Below are positions 1 through 6,147 of a stretch of 6,178 bases of DNA, one piece after another. Source of the DNA: Acidobacteriota bacterium (GTDB lineage: Bacteria; Acidobacteriota; Terriglobia; Terriglobales; Acidobacteriaceae). The stretch covers positions 1-6,178 of the forward strand of contig JAJXZK010000259.1 of assembly GCA_021780095.1 (NCBI GenBank). Direction: 5' to 3'. The position numbers were made by a program, and so were the translations under genes. The first letter of the stretch is position 1. Each line of letters starts with the position of its first letter. Below the pieces are notes generated by a model, which saw only the letters and a program-made list of their open reading frames with translations, ran no database searches and was not told the origin of the DNA.

Positions 1-50
1 AGAAACTTACGGCGCAGATCATCCCCATACGCTTTCGCCATCGATTCCAT
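1..50 (-). CDS. IS630-family transposase, N-terminal 16-17 residues only
   Basis: Reading the minus strand from the ATG at 50-48 gives MESMAKAYGDDLRRKF and then runs off the window edge. The MAKAY-x-DDLRRKF pattern is the typical opening of IS630-family transposases, which start with a helix-turn-helix region that binds the element's ends and continue into a DDE catalytic domain (not visible here). A second ATG at 41-39 (MAKAYGDD...) is the start most family members would use, so the true start may be base 41. No strong Shine-Dalgarno is seen before either. The identification rests on a short stretch but the match to the family's N-terminus is distinctive. Confidence 0.7.
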   Translation of the reverse strand, partial: MESMAKAYGDDLRRKF

Positions 51-59
51 CGCCGCAGA

Positions 60-73
60 GTCTCGCCAGAGAC
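60..73. repeat. Small inverted repeat in the IS leader
   Basis: GTCTC (60-64) and GAGAC (69-73) form a perfect 5-bp inverted repeat around a 4-base loop, between the presumed IS end and the transposase start. It could be a subterminal transposase-binding site or a leader hairpin that limits transposase translation. It is short enough to be chance. Confidence 0.3.
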
Positions 74-99
74 AGTCTACATCATTACAGAAAATGCTC

Positions 100-101
100 T
101 A
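100..101. other. Putative TA target site of the IS630 insertion
   Basis: This TA dinucleotide sits at the switch from IS-type sequence to symporter coding sequence. IS630-family elements duplicate a TA on insertion, so one copy is expected on each flank. Downstream codons in frame (Leu-Arg-Asp-Phe-His-Gly-Phe-Ala-Gly-Leu) lead smoothly into the transporter. Other TAs at 78-79 and 86-87 are possible but leave non-transporter residues attached. Confidence 0.5.
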
Positions 102-1103
102 AGAGATTTTCACGGTTTCGCCGGTCTGCACGCCGCTCTGCCGATGGCGATGTCACACACATGGAAAGGTCTTCCCTTTGCAAGCCCGTCGCAATCTCCG
201 ATGGACGTATTCGGCACGGTGGTTGGATTGGGGTTTGTATTAGGTTGCGGATATTGGTACACGGATTTTCTTCTGATTCAGCGAGCCCTGGCGGCTCGCG
301 ATCTGAAAGCCTCTGTCGAAACGCCTTTGATTGGAGCCGTCACCAAGCTTTTCTTTCCTCTGCTGGTTGTGCTTCCCGGCCTGGCTGCGGTCGCACTGTT
401 TCCATCCAACCTTACTGCGCGATATGACCTGGCGCTTCCAGCATTACTCGGCCACTACTATGGCCACGGTCTGCTAGGACTGGGCGTCACGGCGATGCTG
501 GCCAGTTTCATGTCCGGTATGGCCGGCAACATTACGGCGTTCAACACCGTATGGACACACGATTTATACCGCGCTCACATGGTAAAGAACAAGCCCGATC
601 GCCACTATGTCCGGGTCGGCCGCATCACCACTGTTGTCGCTACGATTCTGAGCATCGCGACTGCATACATTGTGCTCAGCTTTAACAGCCTGATGGATTA
701 CGTGCAGTTGCTGTTTTCCTTTTTCAACGCGCCGCTGTTTGCAACCTTTTTGCTGGGCATGTTCACCACGTGGGCCACGCCAACCGCAGGATTCTGGGGA
801 TTACTGGCAGGGATTTTCGCGGCGTTGCTGCACAACGTTCTCTATCGTCTGCATTGGATTCACTATGGCAGCGACATGTCAGCCAACTTTTATGGCGCAA
901 TGGCGGGCTGGTCGGTGTGCTTTCTTACCACCTTCGTCGTCAGCTTGTGGACGGCGAAAAAGCCTGCGGCGGAATTGCAGGGCGTCGTCTTCCAGCGTCA
1001 TCCGACGGAAGAGAAAATCACGCCAGGGCTGATGCGCGCTCCGTGGATCATTGCCACGACGATCGCCGCCACTTGTCTCCTGCTAAATTGGATTTTCCGG
1101 TAG
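100..1103 (+). pseudogene. Sodium:solute symporter (SSS family), C-terminal half, interrupted by IS630-like element
   Basis: This is the C-terminal half of a sodium-coupled solute transporter of the inner membrane. Numbered from the ATG at 144, it has about eight hydrophobic helices: 22-46, 64-86, 108-130, 160-180, 186-210, 213-235, 248-270 and 300-318. The segment YWYTDFLLIQRALAAR (37-52) matches the SSS signature region W/Y-x-x-D/N-x-x-x-x-Q-R-x-L-A-A. The segment MSGMAGNITAFNTVWTHDLY (123-142) corresponds to the sodium-site helix followed by the conserved D-[IL]-Y. Full SSS proteins are about 500-600 residues and start with some six more helices, which are absent. Upstream DNA in all three plus frames lacks any membrane segment and instead reads on the other strand as a transposase start. 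The frame stays open through the junction to the window edge, so a truncated product could be made from ATG 144, but the transporter should be inactive. The substrate cannot be told from the fragment. The gene ends 6 bases from the convergent oxidoreductase stop. Confidence 0.75.
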
Positions 1104-1109
1104 CACCCT

Positions 1110-2552
1110 TCAATGAGTTGCCAATCGTCGGAGCGCGAGCTGTGCCGCGTTGAAGCCGCACATGCCATGCACCCCACCTCCCGGAGGCGTGCAAGACGAG
1201 CACAGATAGATTCTCTTGTCGGGTGTTGCATATTGCCGCCACGTTGGGCGAAAAAGAAATTGCCGAATATCGGAGGCGCCTCCGCTGATATCTCCCCCCA
1301 CCAGGTTTGCATCCATGGATTGCAAATCCGCCGGCGAGGAAGCGCGCCGCGCCAGAACGCACTCGCGAAATCCAGGAGCGAAGCGCTCGATCTGTGCTTC
1401 GATTCGCGGCAGCATGTTGCAGGTCGAGCCATTGGGAACATGACAATAGGCCCATGCAATATGCTTGCCGGCAGGTGCGCGTGACGGATCGAACAATGTC
1501 GGCTGCGCCAGCAAAACGAAGGGACGCTCGGCAATCGCGCCGTTTGCCATGGCCGCTTCTGAAGCGGCAATCTCCAACATGCTTCCGCCCAGATGCACCG
1601 TCGCGGCGCGCAAACAATCTTCCGACTTCCACGGAATTGGCGATGAAAGCGCGTAGTCCACTTTGAAAACGCCCGGTCCGTAGCGGAACTCTTCCATGCT
1701 CTTGCAATACCTCGGCGACAGCTTTCCCTGGGACAGATGAAGCAACTGCCGTGGCGTAAGGTCGCACAGAATGACATCGTATTTGCGGACCTCGCCGAAG
1801 TCTTCTATGCGCGTCGAAGGAATGATCCTGCCTCCGAGGCGAACCAGGTGCGCCGATAACGCGTTGGTGATGGCCTGCGCGCCACCGCGGGGGATCGGCC
1901 ATCCGACCGCGTGTGCCGCCGCCCCCAGCACCAGGCCGAACGATGCGCTTAGGGGCTCGTTCAGGCTCAGGAACGAATGTGCCGCGAGGCCAGCGAACAA
2001 CGCGCGCGTTCGCTCGTTTCGAAATCTTCGCCGCGCAACAAAAGTTGCGGGCGCCAGAGCATCCCGAGCAAATTTTGCCAACAGCAAGGGGTGACTCGGA
2101 ATCCGGAACAGTGGCCGAAGAATGTCTCGCGCAAATGCGGGCCAGTTTTCCGACAGCGGCGCCATCAGGTTGCGCCAGGCACGGCCATCCTCGCGTAACA
2201 CCTTTTCCGCATCATGCAGATTTCGTTCCAGCGTAATCGCGGTACCGTCATCGAAGGGATGCGCCAGCGGCGCCGGAGAATCAAGCCACTCCAGGCCGTA
2301 GTCCGCCAGCGGCAATGAGTTGAAGAACGGCGATCCAACCGCCATGGGATGCACCGCCGAACCGAAGTCGTGGTGAAATCCCGGAAGTGTCAGATCCATG
2401 GTGCGCGCGCCGCCACCCGGTTGCGCTTCAGCCTCGAACACCTCCACGCGCAGCCCCCCCTGCGCCAGCACGATCGCGGCCGACAATCCGTTGGGGCCGG
2501 CACCGATCACGCATGCCTTCTTGTGCCGAGCGTCGCGATCGACTTTGACCAT
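1110..2552 (-). CDS. FAD-dependent oxidoreductase, phytoene desaturase / PYROXD2-like
   Basis: This 480-residue flavoprotein belongs to the amine-oxidase/phytoene-dehydrogenase-like group (COG1233 type). The N-terminus has a classical dinucleotide-binding fold: VIGAGPNGLSAA (15-26), an acidic residue ending the second strand (E40 in VEVFEAE), then PGGGART (45-51), which contacts FAD. The C-terminus has the second FAD motif, PPGGGVHGMCGFNAAQLAL (456-474), typical of the PYROXD2-like branch. No signal peptide is visible, so it is probably cytosolic or membrane-associated. The Rossmann strand begins at residue 13, so the ATG at 2552 fits. The region before it contains only a weak purine stretch overlapping the stop of the upstream gene. 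It lies 10 bases after the lipase-maturation-factor gene and is probably cotranscribed with it. The substrate is unknown. No phytoene synthase or other carotenoid gene is present, so a carotenoid role should not be assumed. Confidence 0.85.
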   Translation of the reverse strand: MVKVDRDARHKKACVIGAGPNGLSAAIVLAQGGLRVEVFEAEAQPGGGARTMDLTLPGFHHDFGSAVHPMAVGSPFFNSLPLADYGLEWLDSPAPLAHPFDDGTAITLERNLHDAEKVLREDGRAWRNLMAPLSENWPAFARDILRPLFRIPSHPLLLAKFARDALAPATFVARRRFRNERTRALFAGLAAHSFLSLNEPLSASFGLVLGAAAHAVGWPIPRGGAQAITNALSAHLVRLGGRIIPSTRIEDFGEVRKYDVILCDLTPRQLLHLSQGKLSPRYCKSMEEFRYGPGVFKVDYALSSPIPWKSEDCLRAATVHLGGSMLEIAASEAAMANGAIAERPFVLLAQPTLFDPSRAPAGKHIAWAYCHVPNGSTCNMLPRIEAQIERFAPGFRECVLARRASSPADLQSMDANLVGGDISGGASDIRQFLFRPTWRQYATPDKRIYLCSSCTPPGGGVHGMCGFNAAQLALRRLATH

Positions 2553-2562
2553 ACATTGAACT

Positions 2563-4206
2563 TTACTGCGGCGGAGCCATCATGTTCGGGTCATTCTCGC
2601 GCACCACGCCAATTTTTCCATCCGGTCCAATCGTTAGCGTAGGGGCATAAGCGCCCAACAGAAGCCGACGCCACCAGTTTCCAGTCGCGCGCTTTTCTTC
2701 GATGGTCGTGAACCAATATTGCCAAAGCAGGGCACGCACCATGCGCGGTGGATGATTCGGAAACGGATTGCCTGCGAACAAAGACAACACCGCAGGGTCG
2801 TTGGTCAGCAGCAACTCTTCCGTTCGCGGCACAATCGGGTATTGCGTCCAAGAGCCCAGCGACGCGAACCATAGATTCCAGTCAAATCGCGGCTGATACG
2901 GCGCATAGATGCCGTTTGCCTTATTGAGCGCCTGCGGCTTGTATCGGAATGGATAGGCGATCCATGTATTCCCGTCATCCGACCCCTGAAATTCAATTTC
3001 ATATCGATTGGGCGTCATTACTGCGAAAAGCCCATATTCATTGGCGATGCGGAACGGTTGCAACGCCATCAGGGGTGCGATCGGCAACGGAATGCTGCGC
3101 CAGAACATCTGCAGCATCGGCACCGTTGTCGCGTAGAAAATCCAGGTCAGAATCACAGCCCTAAAAGCTAATTCGACAGGTCGAGACTGTCGGCGAAGTC
3201 CCGATGTCTGCACCATTGACGGCTCTTCCCGCACCACGCTAATTGGGCCGTCCTCTTCAATAGTCGTGGTCTCGCTATCGCTTTCAGGCACCACAAATCT
3301 CCAGCGAGCGGGCAGGAAGCGCATCAGGAAGCGATCATCCAACAGGAGGAATCCGAGAGCCAGCACGATGTAATTCAAAAACGCATAATTGGCCGTCAAA
3401 ATCACGCCGATCTGCCATGGCGTCACGATGAAGAAACATACGATGCGCCATTTTCGCGGCAGAAACAGCATCCACACCAGCAGCAACTCCATCACGAGCG
3501 TCGCCACCACGGTCGACGCCTGAAACCAATGCGGTAGTTGCTGCACATACCAGCCAATCCATGACGGCAATGGGCCATTCTGATAGTACTGATCCATCGC
3601 CGTCAGGTGGCGCCATTGTGGATCGCCGCTCGCAAGCTTCACCACACCCGACTCAAAGTAAATGCGGAACCATTCCCACAACAGGAGAAACTGGCTGGCA
3701 CGCACCGGTGGGCTGCTTGTTCCCCAACCCGGTAACAATCCAGCCGGCGCGAAGAAGAGACAGATGAATCCAGCCTCCAGCAGCATGCCGTCGGACTGAT
3801 AGCCGGAAAAATCTCCGGCAGCGCTGACGAAGGAGAGAAAACAGATAAAGCAAATGATCAAATTGGCTCGCGGCCAGATGTTCGCCGTGACCAATAGCGA
3901 CGCCATAATGCCAATCCAGCAGATCGCCATCAGCATATGCGAGCCGCTGGAAAGCCATAGCAGGGTGGGCGCGTACCAGAAACGCAGCGGGCCTAGCCCT
4001 CGTTCTACCGCCGATAAATACTGTTCGGCGGGAAGAATTCCATCGGGCCCAATGAGCCCGCGAATTTGAAAGAGGAGCGAATAGAAAGCAGAAAAGTAGA
4101 TGAGCCCAAGCGCGCGCAGAAAAATCCAGCGCGAAATATGCTGGTCGGGCACACCCTGTTCGGAGTCGAACCAGCTACGGATTGTCCGTACGAGTGACCA
4201 GTCCAT
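2563..4206 (-). CDS. Lipase maturation factor family membrane protein
   Basis: This polytopic membrane protein resembles vertebrate LMF1/LMF2, which help dimeric lipases fold in the ER. Bacterial homologues have no firmly established role. Numbered from the ATG at 4206 (547 aa), family hallmarks are: GLIGPDGILPA (50-60), the stretch from FESGVVKLASGDPQWR (184-199) through YYQNGPLP (207-214), a series of hydrophobic helices (about 27-48, 83-105, 113-130, 140-158, 231-248, 253-270, 272-290, 342-362), and a C-terminal soluble domain with NEYGLFAVMTPNRYEIEFQG (389-408), FRYKP (420-424) and APYQPRFDWNLWFASLG (435-451). A charged insert (about 305-340, many Glu/Ser/Thr) separates the helices. The frame is open upstream to a GTG at 4356, giving 597 aa, but that extension has no family-like residues and no Shine-Dalgarno. 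The ATG at 4206 is preferred, although it also lacks one. It leads the operon with the FAD oxidoreductase 10 bases downstream. Confidence 0.87.
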   Translation of the reverse strand: MDWSLVRTIRSWFDSEQGVPDQHISRWIFLRALGLIYFSAFYSLLFQIRGLIGPDGILPAEQYLSAVERGLGPLRFWYAPTLLWLSSGSHMLMAICWIGIMASLLVTANIWPRANLIICFICFLSFVSAAGDFSGYQSDGMLLEAGFICLFFAPAGLLPGWGTSSPPVRASQFLLLWEWFRIYFESGVVKLASGDPQWRHLTAMDQYYQNGPLPSWIGWYVQQLPHWFQASTVVATLVMELLLVWMLFLPRKWRIVCFFIVTPWQIGVILTANYAFLNYIVLALGFLLLDDRFLMRFLPARWRFVVPESDSETTTIEEDGPISVVREEPSMVQTSGLRRQSRPVELAFRAVILTWIFYATTVPMLQMFWRSIPLPIAPLMALQPFRIANEYGLFAVMTPNRYEIEFQGSDDGNTWIAYPFRYKPQALNKANGIYAPYQPRFDWNLWFASLGSWTQYPIVPRTEELLLTNDPAVLSLFAGNPFPNHPPRMVRALLWQYWFTTIEEKRATGNWWRRLLLGAYAPTLTIGPDGKIGVVRENDPNMMAPPQ

Positions 4207-4216
4207 CAACAAGCGA

Positions 4217-4222
4217 ATTATA
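4217..4222 (-). promoter_or_regulatory. Possible -10 box (TATAAT) for the LMF-oxidoreductase operon
   Basis: The minus strand reads a perfect TATAAT here, 10 bases before the ATG at 4206. Transcription starting about 7 bases downstream would give an almost leaderless message, consistent with the absence of a Shine-Dalgarno. No -35 element resembling TTGACA is found 15-19 bases upstream, so this may be coincidence. If it is real, the GTG at 4356 cannot be the start used. Confidence 0.3.
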
Positions 4223-4242
4223 GAGCGGATGCAGCTTCCCCG

Positions 4243-4405
4243 GGTGGCCCAGGTCTCAATTTGGGTCGGCAGTCTTGGGTGCCCGTCGACAAGGGCGAAG
4301 GCTTTGTCAAGGCGTAAATCAGCTGTGCGGTGCGCCTGCACCGCTGGATCAACCACAGGGCACCCCGGTCGCTTGTATCTCAGTCAGACCCGGCCTGGTG
4401 GCCCA
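4243..4405. repeat. Two direct copies of GGTGGCCCA
   Basis: Identical 9-mers lie at 4243-4251 and 4397-4405, both followed by a pyrimidine-rich stretch. They flank about 145 bases that contain no convincing gene. Either they are remnants of a dispersed repeat or they are chance in GC-rich spacer. Confidence 0.35.
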
Positions 4406-4652
4406 CTCACGCCCACATGGCGCGCCCGAATCGTGTCCTGATTTACTGGGGAGCTTGTGTCATCGCCGGAATAAGCTTGCCCGCGAGAAACAGGTCAACG
4501 TGCGGGTGATCCCTATCGGCCGTGCGATAGACCAATCCATTGAACTGGCACATGAGCATTTTCAAATGGGGTGTTTCGCAAAGTGTCTGAGAAAATGAAC
4601 GGCAAAATGTGATGATGTGTGGTCGCTCCGTCAGGCGAGACTCACTACAATT

Positions 4653-5534
4653 ATGATTATTGGTATGCTCAACATCGCTCAGGGCTTCTCGGGCCAAACC
4701 CCAAAGGCGTTTTGGGAAACGGCCACGGTTTACCTAACAACCACCTCAGCGATTTTCGGATGTATCGGAGTGGTGTTCTCGCTTTGGGAGGATGAGCGGA
4801 AATCTCTCAAAATTACGGATCGGGTATTTTCAATCATCGGCGCTGTTATCGGCGTCCTGGCGGCGCTCTCTCTTCTCCAGTACACGCAGTACAACCGAAT
4901 CGACGAGCGAGCAGCAAACACACAGGTTCAACAGTCGGCGCAAGATGCCAAAACTGCGATTGCCGGTCTCAAGGATGAAAAACAGGCACTAGTGGAAACT
5001 AATCAGCAACTTATTTCCACGTCACGTACCGCCAAACAGTCAATTCGCAGGCTTAACGCGGCCTTAGAGCAGGCTAATCACGTGACTGCTCTCCAAGTTC
5101 TTATTACAAAAATGAACGCGGATGATGCCGAAGCATTTGACCAACTCAGAGGCATCAAGCATTTTGACAATCCAGAGCAGGAAAAGATGGTGAAAGAAGC
5201 CATTCAAGAAGTCATAGGACTGCATAACACGCAAGGCTATCTCGGCGCTAGCAGCCTTCCTTGGCGGTATGCCCCCGGAGACGATGAAGCGGTCCAAATG
5301 CTCAGCTCGAAAGACGCAACGGCTCGCAAAAGTGGCCTGCGCTGCTTATTGACCCGCCATTACGTTTCGAAAGCCGGACCGATTCTGATCCGAATGGCGG
5401 CCACTGACCCTTCTCTCGACGTGAGGACACTTGCAACTGAAGTTTTCAACAGGTGGGGTAATGATCATTTCACCGCCTTGGACTCGGCTCAAATGTCGCC
5501 TTGGTGGGGCAGCAATGGTGCAGGAAAGGACTAG
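4653..5534 (+). CDS. Unrecognised protein: two membrane helices, coiled coil, HEAT-like C-terminus
   Basis: I do not recognise this gene. Numbered from the ATG at 4653 (293 aa), it has two hydrophobic helices (about 26-45 with IFGCIGVVFSLW, and 57-77 with VFSIIGAVIGVLAALSLL) joined by a short charged loop (EDERKSLKITD). A long Gln/Ala/Lys/Glu-rich segment (about 81-143) likely forms a coiled coil. The C-terminal part (about 210-268) has paired amphipathic helices containing DATARKSGLRCLLTRHY and DPSLDVRTLATEVFNRWG, which resemble HEAT/armadillo repeats. The layout suggests an inner-membrane anchor holding a helical scaffold or sensor domain. Its function is unknown. The frame is open to a GTG at 4617, with a further ATG at 4665. 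None has a good Shine-Dalgarno, so the start is uncertain by up to 16 residues. Base composition is visibly lower in GC than the flanking genes, hinting at separate acquisition. It has no cotranscribed partner. Confidence 0.7.
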   Translation: MIIGMLNIAQGFSGQTPKAFWETATVYLTTTSAIFGCIGVVFSLWEDERKSLKITDRVFSIIGAVIGVLAALSLLQYTQYNRIDERAANTQVQQSAQDAKTAIAGLKDEKQALVETNQQLISTSRTAKQSIRRLNAALEQANHVTALQVLITKMNADDAEAFDQLRGIKHFDNPEQEKMVKEAIQEVIGLHNTQGYLGASSLPWRYAPGDDEAVQMLSSKDATARKSGLRCLLTRHYVSKAGPILIRMAATDPSLDVRTLATEVFNRWGNDHFTALDSAQMSPWWGSNGAGKD

Positions 5535-5733
5535 TTTCAAAAATGATGCGCAGCTATTGCATCGAGAACGCCAGCCGGTTGCCCGTGCTAGCCTTTAGCC
5601 GTCATATTAGTCAATGGATCAAAATAGGGTGACGCGCCCTAGCTATGCTAGGGCGGCAACTGGATTACACGACCGGCAAGTTCGTCCACTTGCTCGTCCG
5701 CGAAACGTGATCTCGCGCTGATGCGAGCCTGTT
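5535..5733. other. Convergent intergenic spacer
   Basis: About 200 bases lie between the convergent stops at 5534 and 5734. Apart from the strong hairpin there are two weaker ones: GATGC/GCATC (5545-5549 and 5559-5563) and CTCGC/GCGAG (5712-5716 and 5723-5727), the latter directly after the VKOR stop on the minus strand. No coding or tRNA signal is seen. Confidence 0.5.
5635..5655. terminator. Perfect 9-bp hairpin in the intergenic spacer
   Basis: CGCCCTAGC (5635-5643) and GCTAGGGCG (5647-5655) pair perfectly around a 3-base loop. It lies 100 bases past the stop of the plus-strand membrane-protein gene and about 80 bases past the stop of the minus-strand VKOR gene, a position suiting a shared terminator between convergent genes. 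Neither strand has a proper T-run right after it, so intrinsic termination is not certain. A protein-binding palindrome is an alternative. Confidence 0.4.
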
Positions 5734-6147
5734 TTATCCGGCGTGCCTTGGCTCCGCGTCTCGCACTGTGCGGCCGAAAAACACCAGCCCCGCCGTGGCC
5801 ACCGCGGCTCCGAGGCACCAGGAACAGATCCGCTTGTGTTCTGTCACCTGCTTGCGAACATTTCGAATCGCCATGGTCGCATCCCACGCCAGCTTGCCCC
5901 GCAACAGCCGCCGCACCATCGGTCGCTCCGGAGTCGCCGCCAACAGCAGCGCCAGCGTCACTCCGTAGCTCGCCAGGCCCAGCACTCCGTCAGGAATGCC
6001 GAGGTGATAAGCGCCCTCCGAAGTCACCACGCGCTTGGAGTCGAACATTCGTCCAGGCAAATCCGGCAGGTCTCGGGTGATGTGCAATTGCACCAGCGCC
6101 ACGGGAGTCAGTGCTGCCATGGCAGCGCAGCAACATGCAACTGCCAT
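5734..6147 (-). CDS. Divergent vitamin K epoxide reductase (VKOR) family membrane protein, 5' end uncertain
   Basis: VKOR proteins are inner-membrane enzymes that pass electrons from disulfide-forming partners to quinone. Numbered from the ATG at 6147 (137 aa), the visible elements are: a first hydrophobic helix (2-22), then FDSKRVVTSEGAYHLGIPDG (35-54) and VLGLASYGVTLALLLA (55-70), matching the family loop and second helix, and ICSWCLGAAVATAGLVFFG (107-125) with the CxxC (C108, C111) at the start of the last helix. Two things are unusual. The two loop cysteines that relay electrons in canonical VKOR are absent (Asp/Ser occupy that area). The segment 71-106, where another helix is expected, is charged rather than hydrophobic. 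Three consecutive cysteines lie at 5-7. The frame is open upstream to the window edge (AKTCAFHKG before the Met), so the true start may be outside. An AAAGG sits only 1 base before this ATG, too close for a normal Shine-Dalgarno. Confidence 0.65.
   Translation of the reverse strand: MAVACCCAAMAALTPVALVQLHITRDLPDLPGRMFDSKRVVTSEGAYHLGIPDGVLGLASYGVTLALLLAATPERPMVRRLLRGKLAWDATMAIRNVRKQVTEHKRICSWCLGAAVATAGLVFFGRTVRDAEPRHAG

Larger units (their letters stand above)
1..99 (-). mobile_element. End of an IS630-family insertion sequence (partial)
   Basis: The minus strand of this stretch carries the start of an IS630-type transposase preceded by about 50 noncoding bases, as expected for the outer end of such an element. 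IS630/Tc1-mariner elements insert at TA, and a TA lies at 100-101, exactly where recognisable transporter coding sequence begins on the other side. The element's end is therefore placed at base 99. This boundary is inferred, because the opposite end, its inverted repeat and the second TA copy are outside the window. The rest of the element lies to the left. Confidence 0.7.
4207..4652. other. Divergent intergenic region, likely decayed repeat-rich spacer
   Basis: About 445 bases separate the divergently oriented LMF gene and the plus-strand membrane-protein gene. The motif GGTGGCCCA occurs twice in direct orientation (4243-4251 and 4397-4405), with related GGGTGCCC/GGGCACCCC stretches at about 4276-4283 and 4358-4366. 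From memory, and unverified, such GGTGGCCCA-type stretches resemble dispersed intergenic sequence in acidobacterial genomes. The only sizeable ORF within it (minus strand, 4443-4697, 84 codons, containing MLMCQFNGLVYRTADRDHPH) matches nothing I recognise. It overlaps the start of the next gene on the other strand and has no ribosome site. I see no RNA gene here. Confidence 0.45.

Noticed and set aside
144..1103. Intact 319-residue transporter starting at ATG 144
   Set aside because: The family needs about six more N-terminal helices, the frame stays open upstream, and the upstream DNA reads as an IS630 end on the other strand.
998..1902. Minus-strand ORFs of 259 and 284 codons overlapping the oxidoreductase
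   Set aside because: They are Arg/Ser/Ala-rich out-of-frame shadows of the FAD oxidoreductase, which has clear N- and C-terminal motifs.
1110..2552. Assignment as carotenoid phytoene desaturase (crtI)
   Set aside because: Overall fold and C-terminal motif fit the wider PYROXD2-like group, and no carotenoid genes are nearby, so the specific name is unsupported.
5535..5733. tRNA or small RNA gene in the spacer
   Set aside because: No T-loop consensus or cloverleaf could be drawn; only simple hairpins are visible.
5648..5887. Minus-strand 79-codon ORF
   Set aside because: Overlaps the VKOR-like gene in another frame, and its low-complexity Arg/Gly-rich translation has no family features.
5721..6080. 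Plus-strand ORF of 119 codons opposite the VKOR-like gene
   Set aside because: Pro/Ala/Arg/Ser-rich translation typical of the antisense of a GC-rich gene, with no recognisable motif.
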